Source: Clitopilus passeckerianus
Taxonomy: Eukaryota > Basidiomycota > Agaricomycetes > Agaricales > Entolomataceae
Direction of reading: 5' to 3'
NCBI GenBank assembly: GCA_944990035.1
Contig: CALYLX010000142.1
Span: 248,001 to 312,000 of the forward strand
DNA length: 64,000 nucleotides
The stretch's first letter is position 1; every line of letters starts with the position of its first letter. Position numbers and translations under genes: made by a program. Positions 10,272 to 20,101 of the stretch are shown here, in pieces. The notes beneath the pieces are model-generated. The model was not told where the DNA came from. It made no database searches and was given only the letters and a program-made list of their open reading frames with translations.

Positions 10272-13046
10272 ATGGCTCGCCCGTCGTATCCCAAGCCTCG
10301 ATGGAGGCTTGTAGGGCAGCCTTTGCTATACACAATATCAATATTTGCCAGCTTGGCTGTATTTTTGGTATGTCCAGTCACCGCGAAGGTCGACGTTGTG
10401 GCTGATTGACTCTGAAAGTTCGGTTATGACCAAGGGTATGTGCTTGGCCACGAATTCGCGATGAGCTGGCGTGAAGACAGTACAGGCGCTAATACAGGTC
10501 GACAGAGTGATGTCTGGAATAATAACTGGTCCTCATTTTATCAAGTATTTCGGCGAGCCAGGTCCGATAAAGGTCGGAACAATGGTTTCTGTCCTGGAGA
10601 TAGGCGCGTTTGGTGCGTATATCTTTTTCGTCGCTGGAGTCGTCTTTCTGATCATGCCTTCTGGTATAGTGACGTCTGTTGCAACTGGCCGTATTGGTGA
10701 CCTGATTGGAAGGAAAGGCACCCTGATTATTGGCGGTGTCGTCTTCACTGTCGGAGGTCTTGTGCAGACCTTCACGTCAGGATTTGGGACCATGGTTATT
10801 GGACGTATCATTTCCGGCTTTGGAGTCGGCCTTCTATCGTGAGTTGCCACCTCTGGCTTATGCTTGCACGCAAAAATAACTAAGATTCATTCAGGACCAT
10901 TGCGCCCATCTATCAAAGTGAAATATCACCCCCAAACCACGTAGGTCGCGCCGCCAAAGTATTCGACATGTCTTGACGAATCCTTCAGCGTGGTGCCCTT
11001 GCCTGTGCCGAGTTCACGGGAAATATCTTCGGATACGCGTTTTCGGTTGTACGTACCTGGTTTCATTAACGACGTCATATAGGCTGATTATGCGCCTCTT
11101 TAGTGGACGGACTATTTCTGCTCATACATAGACTCGAACATGGCATGGAGAATTCCCCTGTTCATTCAAGCTGTGATAGGTGCAATCCTGGCTGGTGGTT
11201 CATTCTTGATGCCAGAGTCTCCTCGGTAAGTCGGTGAATCGAGAACCTGGCCAAGCCTCACTAATGTTGCCACGCTTCAGATGGCTTATTGACGTGGACA
11301 AGGACGAAGAAGGCTTGCGGGTCCTTGCAGATCTGCACGGTGGCGACATCGACGACCCCATAGCCCGACAAGAATTCCAAGAGATCAAGGATAAGGTCAT
11401 CGCAGAAGTATGTCTCCGTCTGATCCACTGATAGTTGTACCCCGCCTCACAAACATGACCTTCAGCGTGAGTCCGGTGAGGCCCGGACCTACACTGCCAT
11501 GTGGAGAAGGTACAAGAGGAGAGTGTTGTTGGCAATGTCCTCGCAGGCCTTCGCTCAACTTGTAAGTCCCACATTTACGAGCTGGTTTGGCAATGCTAAG
11601 TGAGCCTCACAGAATGGAATCAATGGTTCGTTACGTGAAATATCTCCTCTCTGTGCGCGTTTACTCACAGCGGATCTCCTGTAGTCATATCTTACTATGC
11701 CCGTAAGCAATGCCACCTTTGAACGGACATTTTGGACTGGCTGACATACGACCCGTAGCTCGCGTATTTGAAGGTTCAAATCCTGCTGCTTGACTTAAGA
11801 CTTTTCGTTGACATCATTTTGACAGCTGCTGGCTGGGTTGGCAGGCAAGCTATCCTGATGACTGGCATCAACGCCATAATCTACCTTCTGAGCACATTGC
11901 CTCCGTGAGTTCATTCCTTTGATCAGCATAGCGGGGCTAACCTCACCTCAGGTGGTATTTGGTGGATCGTTGGGGTCGACGACCTATACTGCTTTCTGGC
12001 GCTGCCGTGGTATGTGGGATGACTAGTTGTAAGGTGTTGCTTGCTGATCTGTTTCCTGTTTTCAGATGACGGTGGCGCTGTCAGCAACTGGATTCTGGCT
12101 TTACCTTGATGTACCCTGGACACCTAACGCGGTCGTGGTAGCAGTCGTCATATACAACGCTGCGTTCGGTTATAGGTACGATAACCTCACCTCCCTTCAT
12201 TATTATTTTCGAGATTTTGAGATATTTCAAAGCTGGGGTCCCATTCCGTGGCTATATCCTCCAGAAGTATGCCCATCCATCGCTGGGCCTTTCAACATGC
12301 TGAGCAATTTTTTCTAGATCATGCCTCTCACTGTCAGAGCCAAAGGTGTCTCGCTCTCGACTTGCACAAACTGGGCATTCAATTACCTGATTGGAGCTGG
12401 TACTCCGTGGCTACAAGATGTAATACATTGGCGCCTGTACTTTATGCATGCATTCTTCTGTGTGTGTAGTTTTATACTTGGTTCGTACTTCCGTCCTCCC
12501 CGTCATCATAAGGTACTCATTGCTGTTTCTTTCTAGTATATTTCCGTGAGTGTTGTCGAGAGTTTGCTGCCTCATTGTATTTGAAATTTAATCCCCACTC
12601 TAGTATACCCCGAAACAAAAGGTGTTCCATTGGAAGAAATGGATGCCGTCTTTGGCGAAGGTGCGCACTATTAACCACATATTACCGATATTGACTAACC
12701 GATTTATCTAGAACCAACGAAACCTACCTACAAAAACCCAGACACCGCCGAACGTGACACCTTCCTTGGACCCGCAACTTCTCCAATAGCGTCATATCCA
12801 CCGCCAGCGAAGTCAGCTCGACCAAAATCAGAAAGAGGCGGATGGCTTGGCCAATTATTTACGCCAAAGTCAGCTTCTTACCAACGGATGCGTGACGAAG
12901 AGGCGGAAGAACTGGCGCCACTACATTCGTCCAGGGATATTGCGGACCAGATAGACGAGGATGGGGATGCGAGATATGACCGCGAGGAACGTGGCGTTCA
13001 TAGTAGACGATCCTGGGAGGGAAGGAGAAGCCAGGACTCCACATAA
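10272..13046 (+). CDS. MFS sugar transporter (hexose transporter-like), multi-exon
   Basis: Exon joins recover a sugar-porter protein. Exon 1 10272-10367 runs into 10419-10435, which gives the family motif FGYDQG, then into 10506-10612 and 10670-10838. Later exons encode GRIGDLIGRKG, PESPRWLI, NGINVISYYA, DRWGRRP and PETKGVPLEEMDAVFGE, all signatures of the sugar/H+ symporter subfamily with 12 membrane spans in the plasma membrane. A charged, Ser/Pro-rich cytosolic tail follows to TAA 13044-13046. An in-frame ATG at 10143 would add 43 residues, but 10272 gives the usual family N-terminus. At least ten introns are needed, and the exact junctions in the middle were not all resolved. The substrate cannot be told from sequence. 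Confidence 0.9.
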
Positions 13047-13770
13047 CGCATAGAGCTTGTAGGATTCACAAAAACCCTGGGTTGATGCAAAATACTAATA
13101 TTCCGCGCAGAGCCACCTACCATACCCTGCTTTGCCGTTGTATTACAAGTGCTTTCTGCCTATTCTATGCACTATATATCTCAATTTTCGGCAGAAGCTC
13201 CTGCAGATTAATTCCCGGTTTGGTAAATAACTGGGTCATTGACCGCATGACGACCTCCTTATCTCTTTGGCGAAGATGTCAGATACGGCTCGATCATTAC
13301 GTTTCCATTGCTGCTCACAATGCGAACCGCTCCGAAGCCAGAATTGGGACATGCGTCCTAATGAGAGCAATGGCCTGTGCCAAGACGTTCAGGATTAGAC
13401 CCAGCATGGTTGAGGGAGCTCTCCGGAAAATATCTCGGTCATGGGGTTATGGGTGGTCGGTTTATTGCTGACCTTATCCGAGTCGAGCTATTCAACTAAT
13501 TTCCTTGAAAGATTGGCTTCCTCTGAGATGAGATGACCTCGCCATACCGCAAAATTCATCATGTCTAACAAGATTACGCTCTGAGTTACTTCCTCGACGC
13601 ACAGCTCCACATTTCTCGAACGCTCAACGTCTAAGCTCTACAAGTCCTCACAGGTAAAGAAGAAGGCTTGCACCTTTGGAAGCCGTAACCTTGTGATATG
13701 GAGTAGTTCATGCCCGAGGACTTATCGATATATGCTCTTCTCAAGAGCTCTCTGCGGGCAGTTCGAAATC
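13047..13770. other. Intergenic region
   Basis: It lies between the transporter stop and the TATA box of the repeat-peptide gene. A 129-codon frame at 13082-13471 has no recognisable domain and no supporting structure. I see no RNA gene or repeat here. Confidence 0.5.
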
Positions 13771-13777
13771 TATAAAA
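13771..13777 (+). promoter_or_regulatory. TATA box of the repeat-peptide precursor gene
   Basis: TATAAAA lies 84 bp upstream of the ATG at 13855, the usual distance for a strongly expressed small secreted protein gene in these fungi. No other motif was identified. Confidence 0.55.
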
Positions 13778-13854
13778 TGCCACCCTGCTGAAGACATTCG
13801 ACATCAAGCCACCCTTGGTACTCCCTCATCAGCCTCCTTAGACCATTCGAAGCC

Positions 13855-14370
13855 ATGAAGCTCTCCGTCGTCTTGTTGGCTGCTTTGACTGCCTACATCG
13901 CTCAAGCTGCGCCTGCGCCTGGAAAGACTCAGGTATGTCGCATCAAACAGCAGAATACGGTGCACCACTGACAATTTCAACAGGTCGGCCCTGTTGGCAC
14001 AACCGCTGCCAACGTAGGTTCCTACGTCTCTGGAGAGAAGATACGCGAGGAGAATGCCGAGGATATCTTCTTCTACAGCTGGGGTGAACAAGTGAACAAG
14101 CAAGCACCAGAGGAACACGCTGAAGATATCTTCTTCTATGATTGGGGCGAGCAAGTAGGGAAGCGGGCACCGGAGGAGCATGCCGAGGACATTTTCTTCT
14201 ACGACTGGGGCGAGCAGGTCGGGAAGCGCGCTTCTGAAGAACACACTGAAGATATCTTCTTCTATAATTGGGGCGAAGAGGTCGCAGCCCCTAAGAAGCG
14301 TGCCCCAGAGGAACATGCCGAGGACATCTTTTTCTACCAGTGGGGCGAGGAGGCCGAGCGTCCAAACTAG
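13855..14370 (+). CDS. Secreted kexin-processed repeat-peptide precursor (KEP/RiPP-like)
   Basis: Exons 13855-13932 and 13984-14370 join in phase 0 to give 154 residues. Residues 1-19 form a signal peptide ending AQA/AP. Five imperfect repeats follow, with cores EDIFFYSWG, EDIFFYDWG (twice), EDIFFYNWG and EDIFFYQWG at residues 52-60, 73-81, 94-102, 115-123 and 139-147. Most are separated by dibasic Kex2-type sites: KR at 86-87, KR at 107-108 and KKR at 130-132. The first spacer is a degenerate NKQ. Kexin cleavage would release near-identical peptides of about 21 residues with the aromatic core FFYxW. This layout matches fungal KEP precursors, including ustiloxin-type (dikaritin) RiPP precursors and Rep1-like repellent precursors. 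There is no UstY-like (DUF3328) gene nearby, so cyclisation is not supported. It is not a basidiomycete lipopheromone, as there is no CAAX end. Confidence 0.85.
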
Positions 14371-14612
14371 ACATGCCAGAGAGTAGCTCAGTTGCAACTG
14401 GCATCGTCTTCCGCCTCCCCCGAGTACTGGACTGTGTACCTTCAATGAATATTTCCAATTACCTACCAAACTGTGCTGTACTACCCACTGTTTGCAATGT
14501 ATACGTGATCATATACGACTCAAAATATATTTCAAGGGTGGTCGCTAGAACACCAATGATTGGCACGAAAGGCTCGAGAATAGGTATATTCCAATAATTT
14601 ACTTCGTCCAAT

Positions 14613-16754
14613 CTATAGCTTCGCTTTGTTTCTCTTCGCTACTTGTTGCTCGTACTTCTCCTGCAGTACCCTCCTCAGCACTTTCCCTGTCGGACTCTTC
14701 GGGATCTGTAGTCAAATGCGTCAGCATGCCTTCTTGATACGATTGGAAGACGTTAACATACCTGCTTGACAACCTCGATACCTCCCCTACACCATTTGTA
14801 CTTGCTCAGGTTCTCCTTATGCCACTCGTCGAGCTCACTGACCACAACTGCTGCTCCGAGTTTCCTTCCTTCGTCGCTCAGCACCACCCACGCTCGGGGG
14901 ACCTTCTCGTCTGAGGTACGGCCGTGACCGCTCACGCCAGCAACCGTGGCATCGATGATGAGCCGTTTAGGGTGGGCGAGGAAGCAGTTCTCGATTTCTA
15001 CTGGGGATACTTGCGAACCAGAGATTTTGAGGGTATCTTTAGTGCGGTCTGCGAAGCTACCGACGACAGAAAATACAATCAATTCAACCTCCTTGTATGA
15101 GTTAGAATATGGGAAACTTACAAGAAGTCACCGCCCTCCGTCACCCTGAACGCATCTCCAGTCCTCAACCAGCCGTCGACAAAGGTCTCCTTCGTCGCTT
15201 GCTCGTTACCCCAGTAACCCAAAGCGATATTCCCGCCAGCCAGCCATAACTCCCCAACTTCATCGACACCAGCCTCCGATCCGTCGTCGCGGATGAGCTT
15301 GGCCTCCATGCCTGGCATGAGGATACCTGTGGACCCTGTGATAGGCTGTTTACCACCCAGAACTCCCGGGAATGGCTGGATGATTGCAGAAATAGTCTGT
15401 TTAAACCAGTCAGTCCTGCTCGACTTGGAGGGATCACGATGTCTAGGTACTCACACCTTCAGACATTCCATAACCTTCATTCAATCGTGCTTCTCCAGGC
15501 ATCAGCTTCTTGAACTTTGCAGCAAGGTCTGGTGGCAGGTACGCTGCACCGCTACCGGCGGAGGTCAGGGAGGACAGGTCGATCTTGTGTATTTGTGGGT
15601 AATTGACGATTTGATGAATGAGGGAGGGGATGAGAGGAGCGGCGGTTATTTGGTACCTGTGCGAGAAGGAGTTGAGGAGGAATATCGGGCTTGAAGCATA
15701 TGGGAGTACACATACTTAGGAATTGACTTGAGAGCGATCTCAAGATCCCATTGCCCAATTAGGACGTAAGTCGATGGTGCCAGGAAGCAGCGAAGGGTGA
15801 AGAAATGCAGACCATACGTGTGATGAAGAGGTAGAACGGCCAATACTATCGGAAGGCCCTCTGGAGTGTTGTACGGTGGTGGCTACGCAAAGAGGTGAGG
15901 CCCTAGTACGATATGTATGAGGCGCGACGTACCGTATGCACTTGAGAGGTTACGAGACCGTTTATGAGTGCTTGCGCCATAGAGTAGATGATATTCCCAT
16001 GCGAGATCATCACAGCTACGTGGGCAACCACTTCAGTCAGTTTGCTGGTAGATTCGAATAGGCCGACGAAACATACCTTTTGGAAGCCCACTCGTCCCAC
16101 TCGAAAACACTAGATACGCCAGCGTATCTTTCTTGGCGGGTTGGACGGGGATAACAGGGACCTTTCGGACCCTGACAGTTTTTATGACCTCACTCAGACT
16201 CTGGCGGCCCTTGACTGCCCCATCGAGGACGTGGATCTTGCTTAACGGTATCCCTGCTTTCTTCGCCACGGGAAGCGCAGCAGGCAGATACTTGGCATCC
16301 ACAAATAGCCGCGTGGGTTTAGCGAGGTTGAAAGCATGGTTGAGCTCGAAAGGTGTTGAGTAGGCGGATATTAGAGCGAACGGGATGGTAAGGTATAGGC
16401 AGGAGTGAATGAGGGTGATGTAATTCTAGAGAAATTTGGTTCAGTTTAGCAACAGGAATCATGAATATACAAGAAAAGGCGCACGTATGAATTTTGACCG
16501 AGGACTCCAATAAGTTCGCCTTTGCCAGGTTCGATACCGAGGCCTCCTTCACTCAGAGGTTCGTTCATTCCCGTTGCGCCAAGGCGAATCCTCTCGATGA
16601 ACTCCTTGTACTTTCTCTTCCTGCCGGTCCGCGCATCGATATAGAGCGTGTAATCCTCAGGCCATTCGGCTTGGTCTGGCCGGTTGAAGCAGAAGGTATG
16701 TGTATTTATCTCCGGCAACGCTGGAACTGGCGGGAAGGGGGATTGGATGGGCAT
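14613..16754 (-). CDS. AMP-dependent acyl-CoA synthetase/ligase with a PTS1-like C-terminus
   Basis: The gene reads from ATG 16754 to TAG 14613-14615 with several short introns. ANL-superfamily motifs appear in order: the P-loop FSSGTSGLPKG (about 16088), the YGMSE motif (about 15460), GWLRTGD (about 15165) and the catalytic-lysine region PTGKVLRR (about 14680). It resembles the 4-coumarate/fatty-acid CoA ligase group, which activates a carboxylic acid as an acyl-adenylate and transfers it to CoA. The last residues are AKL, a canonical peroxisomal targeting signal type 1, so a peroxisomal location is predicted. The substrate is unknown. It is convergent with the repeat-peptide gene, with 242 bp between the stops. 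Confidence 0.9.
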
Positions 16755-17388
16755 ATCTGTCGAAATCTATAGCAGTTCGGCCCAGGAGACGTCGTCGTGG
16801 GCAACAACCATCGCCAGCTGGTGGCTTTTAAATCAAGTGGTCCATCCTGCCGTTGGACTCAGTTGCAAAGAGGCGCCGGGTATTCCGGAATCATAGTAGC
16901 CGTAAAGCGATCAATCATCAAACAAGCGATAGTGCACCCGTGGTCCTCATTGCTGGATCTCCCCCAGCTGACCTCTTTTTCGGTAGAATTAATGGAGGTA
17001 AACATGGATATCTCGCGCCGCAACAACTTTCGACGAGATTCTAATTGGATCAGCAAGGGGGGATCGGTTTTTCCAACCCCACGGGTATTTATGTCGACAG
17101 AAAATAGGAACGGCATGAACGCCGATATACCCGAGCACGAAGTCGTCAGTCCAACGCAAGAGGCTAACCTTGAAAATACTAGATCGATGATGATATCCTG
17201 GTCCTCAACAAGGGTTGTGGAACCATCAGATCCTCTCCGAATCAGATCTATGCGAACCCATAGAGCATTACACAGTACAAACACGAGTTCACACCAGTAT
17301 AAATTATATATCTACGCCAAGGACCTGGCAACAAGTGAATTCGCGAGGCACACTTTCTAACCCAACACTTCGAACAGCGCGTACAAGT
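16755..17388. other. Intergenic region, right end within the duplicated unit
   Basis: No supported gene. From about 17222 the sequence (GATCCTCTCCGAATCA and onward) matches a stretch at about 18239, the downstream flank of the next peptide-gene copy. A left edge of the tandem duplication near 17.22 kb is inferred from this match. A minus-strand frame of 141 codons at 16859-17284 has no recognisable features. Confidence 0.55.
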
Positions 17389-17661
17389 CTAAAAGACTCT
17401 GTAGCCGTCTGCACAGGTGCAATGCCTGAATTGGAGAAGATTGAGCACCTTCCATGTATCGTGCTGTATGGGTTTGGAAACGTACAAATCTGCGTATGTA
17501 CCGTGATCGCCATGCCCTTGGATCTGGCAGAAAACGTTACAATAAAGGGGGATATTAATATTTCCAGTTCTTTTCTCGACTGTGGTCGTTTCTTCAGACG
17601 CCGGAGCGGCAGAGACCATTGAGCCGATGGCCGCGATAAGAGTGATAGCGAGCAACTTCAT
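17389..17661 (-). CDS. Small secreted four-cysteine peptide precursor, copy A
   Basis: Exons 17486-17661 and 17389-17425 (minus strand) join across a 60-bp GTACGT..CAG intron to give 70 residues. Residues 1-19 are a signal peptide (MKLLAITLIAAIGSMVSAA). A short acidic propeptide ends in a Kex2 site, EKR, at 29-31. The predicted mature peptide has 39 residues and four cysteines spaced C-x3-C ... C-x-C, with an invariant GHGxxGTY between the pairs and DGY after the last Cys. The C-x3-C/C-x-C pairing recalls the cysteine-stabilised alpha-beta scaffold of defensin-like peptides with one pair missing. That is only a shape resemblance, and function is unknown. Two paralogues lie upstream at 18.5 and 19.7 kb. 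Confidence 0.78.
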   Translation of the reverse strand: MKLLAITLIAAIGSMVSAAPASEETTTVEKRTGNINIPLYCNVFCQIQGHGDHGTYADLYVSKPIQHDTWKVLNLLQFRHCTCADGYRVF

Positions 17662-17750
17662 GTTTATTGAGAGACTTGAGAATTTGAGTGGTGCTAACTG
17701 GAGAGTAAAGAATGCTGGTTGATGATATTTTTGCATAGTGTTTCTCGCCT

Positions 17751-17757
17751 TTTTATA
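17751..17757 (-). promoter_or_regulatory. TATA box of peptide copy A
   Basis: TATAAAA on the minus strand lies about 90 bp upstream of ATG 17661. It sits in a block (CTGCAGTATAAAA and flanks) conserved in all three copies. Confidence 0.6.
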
Positions 17758-17948
17758 CTGCAGGATGGTAGTACCAGAGTATAATGAAACGTGTTGATTT
17801 CGCTGTGCAGGAAGTGAGATGTCATGCCGCCCCACCGCACCCACTCCGTGGCTAGTGTCCATTCGTGCCCAAGTCTTTCAATTGGCGGCCGTTTATTAGG
17901 GTTCGAATGACGAGACACAGACTAGTCCGTTGATAAATGTGTTGCGCT

Positions 17949-18233
17949 AACTATGGGTGTCGTTCGTTGAGCCTTCGAAGACTACTCGACCATGATCGAT
18001 TTCGCCTTTCATCCACCTCAATTGAGGCGCTGCCGCCTGCACCCCTCCAACTACCCGACCTTTCCCTTCTTCCGTGATCGAGTACATCGATTCCCAGTAC
18101 TCAAACGTCAAGTAATGCGCTCGAGTTGGGGAAAATTTGAGGACGCAAAAACGCCATCGAATCCATGCTCGAGGGTGAATTCAAGCTTGCATGTGGAAGC
18201 TGGTGGCGACTCTGGCGAGGTTGTTCTTCGAAG
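17949..18233 (-). pseudogene. F-box gene 3'-end fragment, unit A
   Basis: The stretch is closely similar to 20101-20394, the 3' coding end of the F-box gene at 20102-21469, and includes the same block around GGCGCTGCCGCCTGCACC. It lacks the F-box and any start, so it is a duplicated gene end carried along with peptide copy A. Confidence 0.7.
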
Positions 18234-18402
18234 GCTTAGATCCTCTCCGAATCAAATTTATGCGAACCCGTAGTGCATTACACAGTACAAACTTGGTACA
18301 AACACGAGTTCAGACCAGTGTGAATCTACGCCGAGGACCTCCCAACGACTGAATTCGCTCGGTACGCTTTCTACCCCAACACTTCAGACAGAACGTATAA
18401 GT

Positions 18403-18678
18403 CTAAAAGATCAGGTAGCCATCTGCACAGGTGCAATGCCCGAATTAGAGAAGTCTGAGCATCATTCATGTATCATGCTTCACCTAATTAGAAACTTACC
18501 CATTCGCGTATGTACCGCGATTGCCATGTCCTGCGAGTTGGCATTGGCCGCCGCAGAAGAGGTTGGGATCGGTTGGCACTAAGGTTCTTTTCTTGGCGAT
18601 AGCCTGTTCTTCAACCCCTGGAGCGGCAGAGACCATCAAAATGATGGCTGCGACAAGTGTGATAGCGAGCAACTTCAT
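18403..18678 (-). pseudogene. Small secreted four-cysteine peptide precursor, copy B, with broken splice acceptor
   Basis: Exon 1 (18500-18678) encodes a signal peptide, a propeptide ending KKR and the first Cys pair with the GHGxxGTY motif. The donor GTAAGT is intact. At the position homologous to the acceptor of copies A and C, the AG is GG (minus-strand bases at 18441-18440). The downstream 37-bp exon (18403-18439) with the CTC pair is otherwise intact. Without splicing, translation stops just after exon 1 (N-G-stop), losing the second Cys pair. Use of another AG would also remove part of the second exon. It is probably a recent pseudogene, unless a different product is made. Confidence 0.7.
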
Positions 18679-18780
18679 GTTTGTCTAGAGACTTGAGTGT
18701 TCAGGTGGAGCCGACTGGAGGGTGCTTTGAGAATTGGTAGAGAACGTTGGTTGATGATGCTTTGTGTAGTACCTCTCGTC

Positions 18781-18787
18781 TTTTATA
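18781..18787 (-). promoter_or_regulatory. TATA box of peptide copy B
   Basis: TATAAAA on the minus strand, about 103 bp upstream of ATG 18678, in the same conserved promoter block as copies A and C. The promoter is retained although the splice acceptor is lost. Confidence 0.55.
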
Positions 18788-18929
18788 CTGCAGGATGGTG
18801 ATACCGGAGTATATGAAATGTATTGAACTACTCAGTATATATTCGCACCCAAGGAATTCCTCATATGTCTCCTAACTCGCGGCCGTGTATTAGAGCTTGA
18901 ATGAAGAGGCTTAGGTTTGTTAATTGGAT

Positions 18930-19285
18930 ATATATGTGGCCCCTAGATATGGATATACGTAATTCGTTGTGTCTTTGAAGATTGCTCGACCAGGAATGCT
19001 TTTCACTTTTCCTCCATCTCGATTGAGACGCTGCCGCGTGCACCCCTCCGGGTAATCTGACCTTTCTCTTGTTCTGTGACTGAGTACATCGATTCCCAGT
19101 ACACAAACATGAAGGTAATGCCCTCGGGTTTGGGACAATTCGAATATCGTCGAACTCAGGTCCGGGGCTGAGATTGGGCTGGAGTGGCTGGAGTGTGGGA
19201 GGTCCTACTTCTACTGAATTGTGAAGCTCGAGGCAGAGTGTTATGAGGCGGCCTGGTGCCAGGTTAGCAACTGATATATCCGGAA
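18930..19285 (-). pseudogene. F-box gene 3'-end fragment, unit B (diverged)
   Basis: The minus-strand reading keeps NLAPGRLITLCLEL and a C-terminal stretch similar to the end of the F-box gene at 20102-21469 (PAPNHLRTLRLD there). It also shares DNA blocks such as GAGTACATCGATTCCCAGTA. It is more diverged than the fragment at 17949-18233, so this unit is older or less constrained. No F-box or start codon is present. Confidence 0.55.
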
Positions 19286-19530
19286 TAGAACCGTTATGAT
19301 TCCACACAGTAATTGTATTTCATCAAATTCCCTAAGGTCGACCAAAGTCATATCAAATTCAAAGCGACAAGACTCAGATGGTCTAATCATTCTGTCACGC
19401 AAGTCTTTGCAAAGCCGTAGATCATTACGCCGGCATTACGCTGTAGTATGATCTACGCTGATTATTGAGTTCGCTTGGTACACATTTTACTCCTAACCAA
19501 CTCTCAACAATCTAGACAGCATTCAAAAGA

Positions 19531-19804
19531 CTAAAAAGGCTGATAGCCGTCCGGACAAGTGCAATGCCTTTATGGGATGACGATTGAGTAATTTCCATGT
19601 ATTGTGCTTCATCTGATTGGAAACTTACGGTGCCACATATGTACCATGCTCACCATGACCCCCGTAGTTGCACCACCAGTCGCAATAAGCGTAGATATCA
19701 ACTGGTATGGTCCTTTTCTCGACAGTGGTCTGTTCTTCAACGGCCGGAGCGGCAGACACCATGGAGACGATGGCCGCGAAGAGTGTGATAGCGAGCAACT
19801 TCAT
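19531..19804 (-). CDS. Small secreted four-cysteine peptide precursor, copy C
   Basis: Exons 19629-19804 and 19531-19567 (minus strand) join across a 61-bp GTAAGT..AAG intron to give 70 residues, with exon sizes of 176 and 37 bp exactly as in copy A. The signal peptide (MKLLAITLFAAIVSMVSAA), the propeptide ending EKR at 29-31 and the 39-residue mature part with C-x3-C, GHGxxGTY, C-x-C and PDGY are all kept. The mature region differs from copy A mainly before and between the first two cysteines, while the signal peptide is nearly identical. That pattern is often seen in diversifying secreted peptides. Function is unknown. Confidence 0.78.
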
Positions 19805-19890
19805 GTTTATCGAGAGGCTTGAGAATAGGAGTGGAGTTCACGGAAGAATGAGAACGCTGATTGAAGATCTTTTACATGGTATTTCTCGTC

Positions 19891-19897
19891 TTTTATA
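19891..19897 (-). promoter_or_regulatory. TATA box of peptide copy C
   Basis: TATAAAA on the minus strand, about 87 bp upstream of ATG 19804, in the conserved promoter block shared with copies A and B. Confidence 0.6.
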
Positions 19898-20101
19898 CTG
19901 CAGGATAGTAGTACCAGAGTATATGAAACATGTTGGAATTTTGTTGCGCGGGGAGAGAGGTATCATACCGGCCTACGGCACCCGCTCCGTGACCAGCGTT
20001 TATTCGCGCCCGAGGGACTCCCCATCAACTCCAACTGGCGGCCGTGTATTAGGGCTCAGACGACGAGGCCTAGAATGGTCCATTAAACAGATATATGGTC
20101 G

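Noticed and set aside
13082..13471. 129-codon frame between transporter and peptide gene
   Set aside because: No domain, no consistent splice structure, and located in a typical intergenic position.
13855..14370. Basidiomycete mating pheromone precursor
   Set aside because: There is a signal peptide and internal dibasic repeats, and the C-terminus (ERPN) is not a CAAX box.
13804..14469. 221-codon minus-strand frame across the repeat-peptide gene
   Set aside because: It is the antisense shadow of the repeats; the plus strand has a TATA box, signal peptide, intron and dibasic sites.
13855..19804. A single biosynthetic cluster joining the repeat-peptide gene, acyl-CoA ligase and four-cysteine peptides
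   Set aside because: No oxidase, methyltransferase or UstY-like gene lies between them; proximity alone is not enough.
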